This document shows positions 8,079 through 16,704 of a stretch of 64,000 bases of DNA, in pieces. The stretch's first letter is position 1; the number at the start of each line of letters is the position of its first letter. The DNA lies in assembly GCA_050949905.1 (NCBI GenBank), contig JBMNGP010000015.1, forward strand, positions 178,313 through 242,312, written 5' to 3'. A model generated the notes under the pieces. That model was not told the DNA's origin, searched no databases, and saw nothing but the letters and a program-made list of their open reading frames with translations. The DNA is from DUML01 sp050949905 (GTDB lineage: Bacteria > Bacillota > Desulfitobacteriia > Desulfitobacteriales > Syntrophobotulaceae). Made by a program: the position numbers and the translations under genes.

Positions 8079-9446
8079 ATGAAAAAAGATCAAAAAAGGT
8101 ATTTAGAGGCACTGAAGTGGCTTTATCCTAATTTAGGAATTAAGAGATACTTTTTGTTGGCGGTACTGGGCATTTTTCTGTTAGCCTGGGGTTTGGCCGT
8201 TATGAGCAACGGTGAGGCTTTAGGGCTTGTGGAGGCTCATTTTCGAGAACTAATCTACACTTGGGTTGGTGAGGAACGGTCTTTGGTTTTTGTAGCCGGA
8301 ATTCTCATCAGCCTTGCCGGGGCGGTGCTGGTTTATTTCGGACTCCAAAAAATGTTTAAATCAGTAATCAATGTCTTGCTTCCCGGCAATGAAGATCAGG
8401 TTGTGGATGTTATGTATGCCCGGCGCCAGCTGAAAAGAGGACCTAAGATTGTGGTCGTCGGCGGGGGTACGGGGCTTTCCGCTTTACTGAAAGGACTAAA
8501 AGAGTATACCAGCAATTTGACGGCTATTGTTACTGTAGGTGACGATGGGGGCAGTTCCGGGCGCTTAAGGAGAGAGCTGGGCATTCTTCCACCCGGCGAT
8601 GTCCGCAACTGCCTGGTAGCTTTAGCCGAAAAAGAAGATATTATGGAGGATCTTTTCTCCTACCGCTTTACAAGCGGTACCCTGGCCGGACATAGTTTAG
8701 GAAACCTGTTTTTAGCGGGCTTGGCTGAGAGATTTGGTGATTTTCAAAAAGGAATTGAACATGTCGGCAAGGTTTTTGCCTTGAAAGGGGTAGTTTATCC
8801 TTCCACACTGGCTCAGGTTACTTTGGAAGCTTATTTTGAGGATGGCCGGGCTATTAATGGGGAAACAGCTATTAGAACAACTCCGGGCAAAATAAAGCAT
8901 TTAAAAATCAGCCCAATGAACTGCAAACCTTTACCTGGTGCTCTTAAGGCTATTGAGGAAGCCGATTTGATTGTTTTAGGCCCGGGGAGCCTTTATACCA
9001 GCGTCCTGCCGAACATCCTGGTTAAAGGGCTGCGGGATAAAATTGCTGAAACCCAAGTCCCTTGTGTTTATGTCTGCAACATTATGACCGAGCCGGGGGA
9101 GACCGATAACTATTCGGTAGCCGATCACCTGCGGGCCATTATGGAGCATGGCGGAAACGACCTGGTGGATGCCGTGCTGGCTGCTAAGGAGAATATCCCG
9201 CCGGAAATACTGGAGCGCTACCGAGCCGAAGGAGCCGATGTGGTGCAAGGGGATGCCGCTTCGGTTGAAAGCTTGGGGGTAAGCTACTTTGAAAGCACTT
9301 TTTACAGCGGAGGCGCAGTAGTTCGCCACGACCCCGATAGGCTGGCCAAGGAATTATTAAGGCTGTTTTTCCGTTTAAAACCAATGAATGAGAGAATTGC
9401 TATTGTTGATAGCTACCTCTTAAATAGAAAGTTAAAAGCTATGTAG
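8079..9446 (+). CDS. yvcK: YvcK/CofD-like gluconeogenesis factor with N-terminal membrane region
   Basis: 455-residue protein from ATG 8079. Two hydrophobic segments at the N terminus (FLLAVLGIFLLAWGLAV and LVFVAGILISLAGAVLVYFGL) precede the YvcK domain, which has VVVGGGTGLSALLKGLK and VGDDGGSSGRLR typical of the CofD/YvcK fold. YvcK is needed for growth on gluconeogenic carbon sources and for cell shape in Bacillus; it binds UDP-sugars. The membrane-anchored version is common in Clostridia. An upstream in-frame TTG at 8028 lies inside rapZ and lacks a ribosome binding site, so the ATG is preferred. Confidence 0.93.
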   Translation: MKKDQKRYLEALKWLYPNLGIKRYFLLAVLGIFLLAWGLAVMSNGEALGLVEAHFRELIYTWVGEERSLVFVAGILISLAGAVLVYFGLQKMFKSVINVLLPGNEDQVVDVMYARRQLKRGPKIVVVGGGTGLSALLKGLKEYTSNLTAIVTVGDDGGSSGRLRRELGILPPGDVRNCLVALAEKEDIMEDLFSYRFTSGTLAGHSLGNLFLAGLAERFGDFQKGIEHVGKVFALKGVVYPSTLAQVTLEAYFEDGRAINGETAIRTTPGKIKHLKISPMNCKPLPGALKAIEEADLIVLGPGSLYTSVLPNILVKGLRDKIAETQVPCVYVCNIMTEPGETDNYSVADHLRAIMEHGGNDLVDAVLAAKENIPPEILERYRAEGADVVQGDAASVESLGVSYFESTFYSGGAVVRHDPDRLAKELLRLFFRLKPMNERIAIVDSYLLNRKLKAM

Positions 9447-9479
9447 GTAGGAAAGTTAAGCGTACTGGAGTTGAGGGTA

Positions 9480-10451
9480 ATGTCTTTTAGCACGACAACT
9501 AAAGATGAACTTGCCAGACTGGAAACAAATAAGGACTGCTGCAAACTGGCGGAATTAGCCGCTCTGATTCGGATGGATGGAACCTTGCAAATCAGCACCA
9601 ATCAGCAATATTCCCTCAATGTCATTACCGAAAATGCACCGGTAGCCCGTAAAATATATAACTTAGTTAAGGATCAACTTCATTTGCCCGCCGCTATCGT
9701 TGTGAGGCGCAAGCTGCGTTTAAAGAAAAACAATTCCTATTTAGTTAAGATTTACCCGCAGGGTTTGAGCGATTTGCAAAAACTGGGGCTGGTAAACCAA
9801 GAAGGCGAGATCGAAGCCGGAATAAATAAGAATCTTATCAAAAGACGCTGTGATCAAAGGGCTTATCTAAGGGGTGCTTTTCTGGCCGGGGGTTCAATCA
9901 GCAACCCGGAGGGTAATTACCACCTGGAGATAATCACTAATGACGAGATTTTAGCCGAGGATTTATGTCGGCTATTTCACAAATTCAAGCTTAACGCCAA
10001 AGTAAGCACCCGGAAAAACTTCCACGTTGTTTATTTAAAAGAAAGTGAGCATATTTTTGAATTTTTAGCTTTGATTGGCGCTCATCAGGCTTTATTTGAG
10101 TTTGAGAATATTCGAATCCTCAAAGAAATGCGCAATCAGGTCAACAGAATAGTAAACTGTGAAACAGCCAATCTTAATAAAACCGTGGATGCCGCAGTCC
10201 GACAAGTGGAAAACATCCGCCTGATTGATGAGACCATAGGCCTGAAAAACCTCCCCGAAAATTTAAGGGAAATAGCTTACCTGCGTCTGGAACACCCCGA
10301 TTCTTCGCTCAAAGAGTTAGGGGAGAATCTCCAGCCGAAAGTCGGCAAATCGGGGGTCAATCACCGGCTGCGTAAAATTGAGGAGATTGCCGAAAAGATC
10401 CTGGCTGCCAAAGGTTCGGATAAGATCTATCCCCAAGAGATGGAAAAGTGA
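9480..10451 (+). CDS. whiA: WhiA sporulation/cell-division regulator
   Basis: 323-residue protein with an N-terminal LAGLIDADG-like homing-endonuclease fold (ELAALIRMDGTL, YLRGAFLAGGSI) lacking nuclease acidic pairs, and a C-terminal helix-turn-helix region (LRLEHPDSSLKELGE followed by KSGVNHRLRKIEEIA). WhiA is a DNA-binding protein required for sporulation in actinomycetes and for division and chromosome segregation in Bacillus. The start ATG 9480 gives the canonical MSFS N terminus, with GGAG at 9467; the TTG at 9471 would add three residues and has a worse position. Confidence 0.95.
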   Translation: MSFSTTTKDELARLETNKDCCKLAELAALIRMDGTLQISTNQQYSLNVITENAPVARKIYNLVKDQLHLPAAIVVRRKLRLKKNNSYLVKIYPQGLSDLQKLGLVNQEGEIEAGINKNLIKRRCDQRAYLRGAFLAGGSISNPEGNYHLEIITNDEILAEDLCRLFHKFKLNAKVSTRKNFHVVYLKESEHIFEFLALIGAHQALFEFENIRILKEMRNQVNRIVNCETANLNKTVDAAVRQVENIRLIDETIGLKNLPENLREIAYLRLEHPDSSLKELGENLQPKVGKSGVNHRLRKIEEIAEKILAAKGSDKIYPQEMEK

Positions 10452-10483
10452 CTGCTGACTGCTTAAGGAAAGGAGGAATGTTG

Positions 10484-11908
10484 ATGGCTAATAATGTCGG
10501 GTTGTTTTTAGAACAAAGCCAAAGGCTAATAATTTCACCGCAGATGTACCAGGCTATTGAAATGATTCAGCTTTCCTTGCCGGAACTTGTTGATTATATT
10601 AATAACGAACTGGTGGAAAACCCTTTACTGGAAGTTGTGGAAGAATATGAGGAGCCCAGCGAGGAAGACCGGCAGAGGGAAGACCAGCTCTTAAGCCTTA
10701 AGGAAAAAGAAGACCGCTGGCTGGATAGCATTATGGAGGAAGTAATCAATGACGGGGAGAGGGATCAATGGTCGGCGGGCAGTACTCCACAGTCGGAGTT
10801 TACCCCCCTCGAAGGATGCTGGTTTGACGGTGGCAACCTGCAGGAATACTTGCTGGAACAGCTAAGGTTTATTAAACGCAGTGCCGGCTTTTCGGAAAAA
10901 ACCTATCAAGCCGCTGAGTATATTATTGGCAACTTGGACTCTAACGGTTATTTAACTACCTCCGTGGAAGAAATAGCCGAGGCTTTAAAACTTTCAGCAA
11001 CAGAGGTTCTAGAGGCTCTAGCTATTGTTCAAAAACTCGATCCCCCCGGCGTAGGGGCGCGGAATTTAAAGGAATGCCTTCAGCTGCAGTTTCATTTAAT
11101 ACCGGACTGCCCTCCGAAGTTAGCTGAGATACTTGATTATCTGGATGACCTGGCAGCCGGCCATTTAAAAAAAATTGCCTCAGCTTTGAATATTACCACT
11201 TCTGAAGTCAGAACCTTAAGCGACCTTCTAAGATTGCTTGATCCCAAGCCGGGAAGCCGTTTTGACCAAAATACGGATATCAAATATATAATTCCGGATG
11301 CAGTCATTAAAAAAGTTGGCGACAGCTATGTTGTTCTGGTTAATGAGAGTGATATTCCCAGGATTTCCATCAATGAAAGCTACAAGAGGGCGCTGCAGTC
11401 CCAGGATGACCAGGCTATTAAAAAGTTTTTAAGGGAGAAGGTTAGTTCAGCCCTCAATTTGCTTAAGAGTATCGAGCAGAGGAGATCAACTATTCATGAT
11501 GTCTTGGAGGCTATTATAGCCAGACAGAGGGATTTTCTGGAAGAGGGAGTGTCCGCTCTTAAGCCCTTGACCATGAAAGAAATTGCTGAGGAGCTTGGCC
11601 TGCATGAATCAACTGTCAGCAGGGTCTCGGCCAATAAATATGTGCAAACCCCCAGGGGGATTTGCCCCATCAAATGCTTCTTTGCCGGCAGTATTGGTAA
11701 GGAAAATGACGTCACTGCCGAACGGATTAAAGAGGAATTGAAAAAAATTATTGCGGAAGAGGATCCGCAGAAGCCTTACTCTGATCAAGAGCTGGCAAGT
11801 ATTTTCCAAAAGAAAGGAATTAAAATTGCCCGGCGGACTATTGCCAAATACCGAGAAGAACTTTGGATTCCATCCTCATCACTAAGAAAAAAAGCGAGCA
11901 GGGAGTAA
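10484..11908 (+). CDS. rpoN: RNA polymerase sigma-54 factor
   Basis: 474-residue RpoN. The Gln/Leu-rich activator-interacting region I is at the N terminus (LFLEQSQRLIISPQMYQAIEMIQL), an acidic region II follows, and the core-binding domain contains GNLDSNGYL. The C-terminal DNA-binding domain has a helix-turn-helix and the RpoN box ARRTIAKYRE, which reads the -24 element. The start is ATG 10484 with AGGAGG 10471-10476. Sigma-54 needs an AAA+ activator; one is encoded at 16705, and two matching -24/-12 promoters lie at 18878 and 31604, so a complete sigma-54 circuit is present in this window. Confidence 0.97.
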   Translation: MANNVGLFLEQSQRLIISPQMYQAIEMIQLSLPELVDYINNELVENPLLEVVEEYEEPSEEDRQREDQLLSLKEKEDRWLDSIMEEVINDGERDQWSAGSTPQSEFTPLEGCWFDGGNLQEYLLEQLRFIKRSAGFSEKTYQAAEYIIGNLDSNGYLTTSVEEIAEALKLSATEVLEALAIVQKLDPPGVGARNLKECLQLQFHLIPDCPPKLAEILDYLDDLAAGHLKKIASALNITTSEVRTLSDLLRLLDPKPGSRFDQNTDIKYIIPDAVIKKVGDSYVVLVNESDIPRISINESYKRALQSQDDQAIKKFLREKVSSALNLLKSIEQRRSTIHDVLEAIIARQRDFLEEGVSALKPLTMKEIAEELGLHESTVSRVSANKYVQTPRGICPIKCFFAGSIGKENDVTAERIKEELKKIIAEEDPQKPYSDQELASIFQKKGIKIARRTIAKYREELWIPSSSLRKKASRE

Positions 11909-11911
11909 ATA

Positions 11912-13579
11912 ATGGTTACGTTCTCTATGGTTATGCACTTTTTAGGAGGACTGGGTCTCTTTCTTTATGGAGTTAATACTACTTCTGCCGGCCTGCAGAA
12001 AATCGCAGCCAACAAGCTGAAAAGCATTCTGGAGTCTTTAACTAAAAAAACCTGGGCGGCTACCTTATTTGGCATTGTGATGACTGTCGCCCTGCAGAGC
12101 AGTGCCGCCACCACCGTCATGGTAGTGGAATTTGTTAACTCCGGGCTGATGACTCTGGTCCAGGCCCTGGGGGTAGCCCTGGGTTCCACTGTGGGAACTT
12201 CACTTGTTATCCAGCTTATCTCTTTCCCCATTTTGGATCTAGCCCTTTTCCTTATTTTCTTGGGGTTCATTCTTTTATTGATAGTTAAAACTCAGCTTAC
12301 CAGACAAATCGGTCAAACATTAATAGGTTTTGGCTGTATTTTTGTCGGCATGTCTTTTTTAGCCGGTGCTTTTGCTCCCTTGAAGAATTCACCCGCCGTC
12401 TATGCTTTTCTTTCCCAATTTGGAACCAGCCCCGTTCTAGGGATTATCGTCAGCACTTTTTTTACAGCCTTGCTGCAAAGCAGTGCCGCCTTCCTGGCTG
12501 TTCTCATTTCTCTTTCCGGCCAAGGGCTCTTGACGATCGAAGCCATTCTTCCTTTGGTAATGGGAGCCCATATCGGAGGTACCGTGACTACCCTGGTATC
12601 TTCTTTGGGAGCGGAAAGAATTGATGCCAAAAGAGTGGCCATAGCCAACAGTTTCTACCGTCTGGCGGCGGCTGTTTTGTTCCTGCCTTTAATGCCCTTA
12701 TTCGCCAAGCTGGTGGTCTGGTCATCTGCGGAACTTCCTAGGCAGGTCGCCAACACTCATTTGTTTTCGGCGATTTTTATGGTGATAGTCTTTTTGCCGC
12801 TTAACCGCCTCCTAGCAAAATATCTGGTTAAGTGGATACCCAGCCGGAAGAGCAAAACACCGCAATTAAGTTCTAAATACATAACCAAAGGGGCTTTAGA
12901 AGTGCCGACTGTGGCTTTAAGCCAAGCGCAACAGGAGATACGCTGGCTGGGCAATAAGATCCTGGACAATATGCTTCAGCTGTTACCCAGGGTTTTTTCT
13001 TCGGGTGATGCCAGGTGGCTCAACGAGTTGGAGAAGGCTGAGCAGGAAGTTAATTGGCACTATACCCAACTTGCTAATTTCTTAAAGGAACTGTTTCCCA
13101 GAAATATGACCAGGCAGCAAATCGTGGAAAACCATAATTGCCAGTTGATAGCTAAAGAATTGGAGTACATTGCCGACAGCCTGGTTGTCATGGCCAAGTT
13201 AGGCCATAAGCTGCACACCGCTAATATTACGATAGATAAAAGCGGCTGGGGGACTTTGCAGGATTTATACCTGGCGATAGCAGATAATTACCTGGCTCTC
13301 CTGCGCTTCCTGGATAAACCCAAGCCGGCGCTGGCTGAACAAGTAGTTGAAGCCCACGCCGGGATTATTGATCTTTTCAACCTGCTTCAGGGACAAATAG
13401 TCTGCCGGCTCCAGCCTGACCCAAGCTCCGGAACTCAAAGCCCGGAAGAGAATAAAGACTGGAAAAAGAATCTTTCGCCCGGGCATGACATTATTTTAGA
13501 AATGGGCAATTGGTTTTATAAGATAGGGGAGCATATAGTCAGCATAGTCAGAATGAAATCAGCGAGTTTAACAAAATGA
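11912..13579 (+). CDS. Na/Pi cotransporter family protein with PhoU-like C terminus
   Basis: 555-residue membrane protein of the NptA/PNaS family. Two inverted repeat halves each contain the substrate-site QSSAA motif (LQSSAATTVMVVEF and LQSSAAFLAVLISL). About eight hydrophobic segments fill the first 310 residues. A soluble helical C terminus (about 340-540) resembles PhoU. The family takes up phosphate with sodium, and the PhoU-like tail may regulate it. The start is ATG 11912, just 3 nt after the rpoN stop with GGGAG upstream, suggesting cotranscription with rpoN. Confidence 0.9.
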   Translation: MVTFSMVMHFLGGLGLFLYGVNTTSAGLQKIAANKLKSILESLTKKTWAATLFGIVMTVALQSSAATTVMVVEFVNSGLMTLVQALGVALGSTVGTSLVIQLISFPILDLALFLIFLGFILLLIVKTQLTRQIGQTLIGFGCIFVGMSFLAGAFAPLKNSPAVYAFLSQFGTSPVLGIIVSTFFTALLQSSAAFLAVLISLSGQGLLTIEAILPLVMGAHIGGTVTTLVSSLGAERIDAKRVAIANSFYRLAAAVLFLPLMPLFAKLVVWSSAELPRQVANTHLFSAIFMVIVFLPLNRLLAKYLVKWIPSRKSKTPQLSSKYITKGALEVPTVALSQAQQEIRWLGNKILDNMLQLLPRVFSSGDARWLNELEKAEQEVNWHYTQLANFLKELFPRNMTRQQIVENHNCQLIAKELEYIADSLVVMAKLGHKLHTANITIDKSGWGTLQDLYLAIADNYLALLRFLDKPKPALAEQVVEAHAGIIDLFNLLQGQIVCRLQPDPSSGTQSPEENKDWKKNLSPGHDIILEMGNWFYKIGEHIVSIVRMKSASLTK

Positions 13580-13698
13580 GAACAAAAATTAACAAAATGA
13601 GATCAGCTAAGAAATATAGACTTGAAAAAAAACAACACATCCTATATTGTGGTATAAATATATTCTGTAGCTCAGGTTGAAATTACGGGGGGATATAG

Positions 13699-15030
13699 GT
13701 GCGAGTGGTGATTGTCGGAGCGGGCAAAGTTGGCTATACCTTAGCTAAGTACCTGGCAAATGAGGATCATGATGTTGTGGTGATCGAAGAGGACGAAGGC
13801 CGGCGCAGTAACGTGCAAAACACGCTGGATGTCATGACTATACCGGGTAACGGCGCCAGCCCCAAAGTGCTGATGAATCCGGATGTCCGGTCGGCAGACC
13901 TGATGATTGCCGTTACGGACAGTGATGAAGTAAACATGGTAGCCTGTATGGCTGCCAAGCAAGCCGGAATTAAGCAAACTATAGCCAGGGTGCGCAATAT
14001 TGAGTACATCGGTAAAGCAGAGACAGAGTTTCACCGTTTGCTCGGCATTGATTTAACTATCAACCCTGAACATGCTACTGCCGTAGAAATAAGCAGAATT
14101 CTGATGATACCTGCCGCCATGGAAGTGGAAGATTTTGCCGGCGGCAAGGTAAGAATGCTGGAAGTAAAAATGCCCAAGGACTCGCCACTTTTGGATAAAC
14201 CTCTGGCGAAGCTCAAGCTCCCCCCCAAAGTACTGATAGTAGGGATTATCCGGCGGAGCATAATGATCATACCCGGCGGCGCAGATGAGCTCAAAGCCTA
14301 TGATAACGTCATTTTTATCGGCGAACCGGCTGCGCTTAAGCAAATTGAAGGAGACTACACCGAAACCTTTACCAAAATTCAGCGCGTTCTTATTATCGGT
14401 GCCGGCCGGATTGGCAGACACTTAGCTTTGCGCCTGGAACAAAGCGGGATTTCGGTTAAAATGATTGATAAGGATCCGGAACGCTGCCAGCACATGGCCG
14501 GCCTTTTACGGAAAGGGAGTGTTTTCTGCGGCGACGGCACGGATGTTGATCTTTTAAACCAGGAAGGGATAAGTGAAGCGGATGCCGTAATCTGCCTGAC
14601 CAGTGATGATAAGCTCAATCTCCTTTTAGCGCTGCTGGCTAAGGAATTAGGCAGTAAAAAGACTGTCGTCAGGGTGGGACGGACGGAATATATACCTTTA
14701 TTAGAAAAGGTAGGGGTTGATGTTATTGTCTCTCCGAGGCTAATTACGGCCGGGGTAATCTTAAGCCAGGTTCGCCGCGGCAAGTTTGTGGCTATTTCTC
14801 TTTTGGAAGGGGCCAAAGCCCAGGCCATGGAAGTAATTGTCTCCCAGGAGACAACAATCAAAAACCGCAAACTTAAAGATGTTGGGTTTCCCCGGGATTG
14901 TATTGTCGGCGCTGTAGTGCGGGACGGCGATGTCTTTATTCCTAATGGGCAATCTATCCTGCAGGATGGAGATCGGGCTATTATTTTTGCTTTAAGCACT
15001 GCCATCTCTAAGGTAGAAGATATCTTTTAA
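13699..15030 (+). CDS. trkA: Trk system potassium uptake regulatory subunit TrkA
   Basis: 443-residue cytoplasmic protein with two RCK_N/RCK_C modules. The first NAD-binding glycine loop is GAGKVGYTLAKYL at the N terminus and the second is GAGRIGRHLALRL near residue 235; each is followed by a TrkA-C domain. TrkA gates the TrkH/TrkG channel-like transporter in response to nucleotides. The start is GTG 13699 with a G-rich ribosome binding site at 13687-13692. It is followed by trkH in the same direction, forming the usual pair. Confidence 0.95.
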   Translation: MRVVIVGAGKVGYTLAKYLANEDHDVVVIEEDEGRRSNVQNTLDVMTIPGNGASPKVLMNPDVRSADLMIAVTDSDEVNMVACMAAKQAGIKQTIARVRNIEYIGKAETEFHRLLGIDLTINPEHATAVEISRILMIPAAMEVEDFAGGKVRMLEVKMPKDSPLLDKPLAKLKLPPKVLIVGIIRRSIMIIPGGADELKAYDNVIFIGEPAALKQIEGDYTETFTKIQRVLIIGAGRIGRHLALRLEQSGISVKMIDKDPERCQHMAGLLRKGSVFCGDGTDVDLLNQEGISEADAVICLTSDDKLNLLLALLAKELGSKKTVVRVGRTEYIPLLEKVGVDVIVSPRLITAGVILSQVRRGKFVAISLLEGAKAQAMEVIVSQETTIKNRKLKDVGFPRDCIVGAVVRDGDVFIPNGQSILQDGDRAIIFALSTAISKVEDIF

Positions 15031-15095
15031 CAGCAAAATAATGCTCAGAGCAGAATACTGCTAACACCATAGTACTTTGGGAAGGAAAGAGAGAA

Positions 15096-16556
15096 TTGAA
15101 ATTCCTATTGTTTCATGGGGTTCAAGGTCGGTTGATTACAGGCTATGGCTTAATTATGCTCGTTCCGCTGCTTCTTGCGGTCATTGACGCTGATAACTCA
15201 CTAGGGGCTTTTGCTCTCAGTTCACTTTTAACAATCCTTATCGGCCTGATCTTACTGTCCAAGAACCGCCGCCGAGGGTTCAGCCAAATCGGGGTGAGAG
15301 AAGGATACGCAGTTGTGGCCGGGATCTGGTTATTAACTATTGTTCTTGGCGCTTTGCCTTATTTTTTTTCCGGTTACATCCCCAGCTATGTGGATGCGCT
15401 GTTTGAATCCACCTCGGGGTTAACCGCCACCGGCTCAACTATTTTAGCAGATATTGAAAGCCTGCCCAGGAGCCTGCTTCTCTGGCGGAGTCTCACCCAG
15501 TGGCTGGGCGGAATCGGCATCATTGTGTTGTTTATTGTCTTGCTGCCCAAAGTAGGGATGGGTGCTGTTCATATGATTAAAGCGGAAATTACAGGCCCTG
15601 AGAACCAAAGGCTCTCCCCTAAGATTAGGGATACTGCGCTGCTTTTAGGAGGCATTTATACTGCTTTTACAGTAATGGAGATAATTCTTTTAAAGCTGGC
15701 CGGCTTGAGTTTCTTTGACGCACTTAATCATGGTTTAACCGGTATGGCGACGGGGGGGTTTTCTACCAAGAATGCCAGTATTGGGGCTTACAACTCTTTA
15801 GCAGTGGAACTGATCCTCATTACCTTTATGGTTTTATCCGGAGTCAATTTTGCCCTCTATGTCAATACCTGGCGCAAAGGAACCATCAATCTCATCCGCA
15901 ATACCGAACTGAAAGTCTATTTATCGGTTATAGCCTTGGCCACTATTGTAATAACAGGGATTCTTGTCCTGCAGAGACATTATGAATTAGGTTTGGCCTT
16001 GAGGCAGGCTGCCTTTCAGGTTGCGGCCACGGTTACTACTACCGGGTTTGCCATTGCTGATTATAATACCTGGCCAAGCTTAGCTAAGATGATAATCTTC
16101 TTCTTAATGTTTGTTGGCGGCTGTGCGGCTTCCACTTCCGGCGGGATCAAAATGGCTCGCCTGATCTTGCTGTATAAAACCGGCCTAGACCAAATAAAAC
16201 AGGCTATCCACCCTCAGCTGGTGACGCAAATTTTTTCCGGGGGGCAGGCGGTTGACCCCCAAATTATCAAAAATGTTTCCCGTTTCTTTTTTCTGTTTAT
16301 GCTGATTTTTACTTGCGCTGCGGCTATTTTGGCAGCCTGTGGCTTGGAACCTTTTGATGCCATGGGGGCGGCTATAGCTGCCTTAGGGAATGTCGGACCC
16401 GGTTTTGGAGTCGTCGGGCCTGCCGCAACTTTTGCCGAAGTAGCTCCCTTAGGCAAGGTTGTCTTGATTTTCTGCATGCTTTTAGGACGTTTGGAGCTGA
16501 TGACTTTTCTGGTTATAATCCGGCCGGAATTCTGGCGGGTTAAGAAGAACTGGTAA
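15096..16556 (+). CDS. trkH: Trk-type potassium uptake membrane subunit
   Basis: 486-residue integral membrane protein of the TrkH/KtrB family. Four pore-loop selectivity regions are visible: TSGLTATGSTIL, GLTGMATGGFSTKNA, ATVTTTGFAIADYNTWP and ALGNVGPGFGVVG. It forms the potassium-conducting dimer gated by TrkA, encoded immediately upstream. The start is TTG 15096, preceded by AAGGAAAGAGAG. Length and motif order are normal for the family. Confidence 0.95.
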   Translation: MKFLLFHGVQGRLITGYGLIMLVPLLLAVIDADNSLGAFALSSLLTILIGLILLSKNRRRGFSQIGVREGYAVVAGIWLLTIVLGALPYFFSGYIPSYVDALFESTSGLTATGSTILADIESLPRSLLLWRSLTQWLGGIGIIVLFIVLLPKVGMGAVHMIKAEITGPENQRLSPKIRDTALLLGGIYTAFTVMEIILLKLAGLSFFDALNHGLTGMATGGFSTKNASIGAYNSLAVELILITFMVLSGVNFALYVNTWRKGTINLIRNTELKVYLSVIALATIVITGILVLQRHYELGLALRQAAFQVAATVTTTGFAIADYNTWPSLAKMIIFFLMFVGGCAASTSGGIKMARLILLYKTGLDQIKQAIHPQLVTQIFSGGQAVDPQIIKNVSRFFFLFMLIFTCAAAILAACGLEPFDAMGAAIAALGNVGPGFGVVGPAATFAEVAPLGKVVLIFCMLLGRLELMTFLVIIRPEFWRVKKNW

Positions 16557-16632
16557 GATAAAGGGACTTCGGAGAAGCGGTAGAGCTAATTAAGTTAAAT
16601 AAACCGGCAGGTTAAATGGTAGGCTAAGTAGG

Positions 16633-16661
16633 TTGAGTTGCTGGGATTAAGACAGTATGAA
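16633..16661 (+). promoter_or_regulatory. Possible sigma-A promoter of the sigma-54 activator gene
   Basis: TTGAGT (16633-16638), 17-nt spacer, TATGAA (16656-16661), about 45 nt upstream of ATG 16705. The hexamers are moderate matches. A housekeeping promoter here would let the activator be made before its target operon is switched on. Confidence 0.35.
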
Positions 16662-16704
16662 TTTAGGTGGTCTCTCTATAATTAGTAGGATGGAGGGGAG
16701 AATT

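Noticed and set aside
14379..15005. Long antisense ORF (208 codons) opposite trkA
   Set aside because: Its composition (Ser/Thr/Arg/Pro-rich) is typical of antisense frames of coding DNA, and trkA is intact and well conserved.
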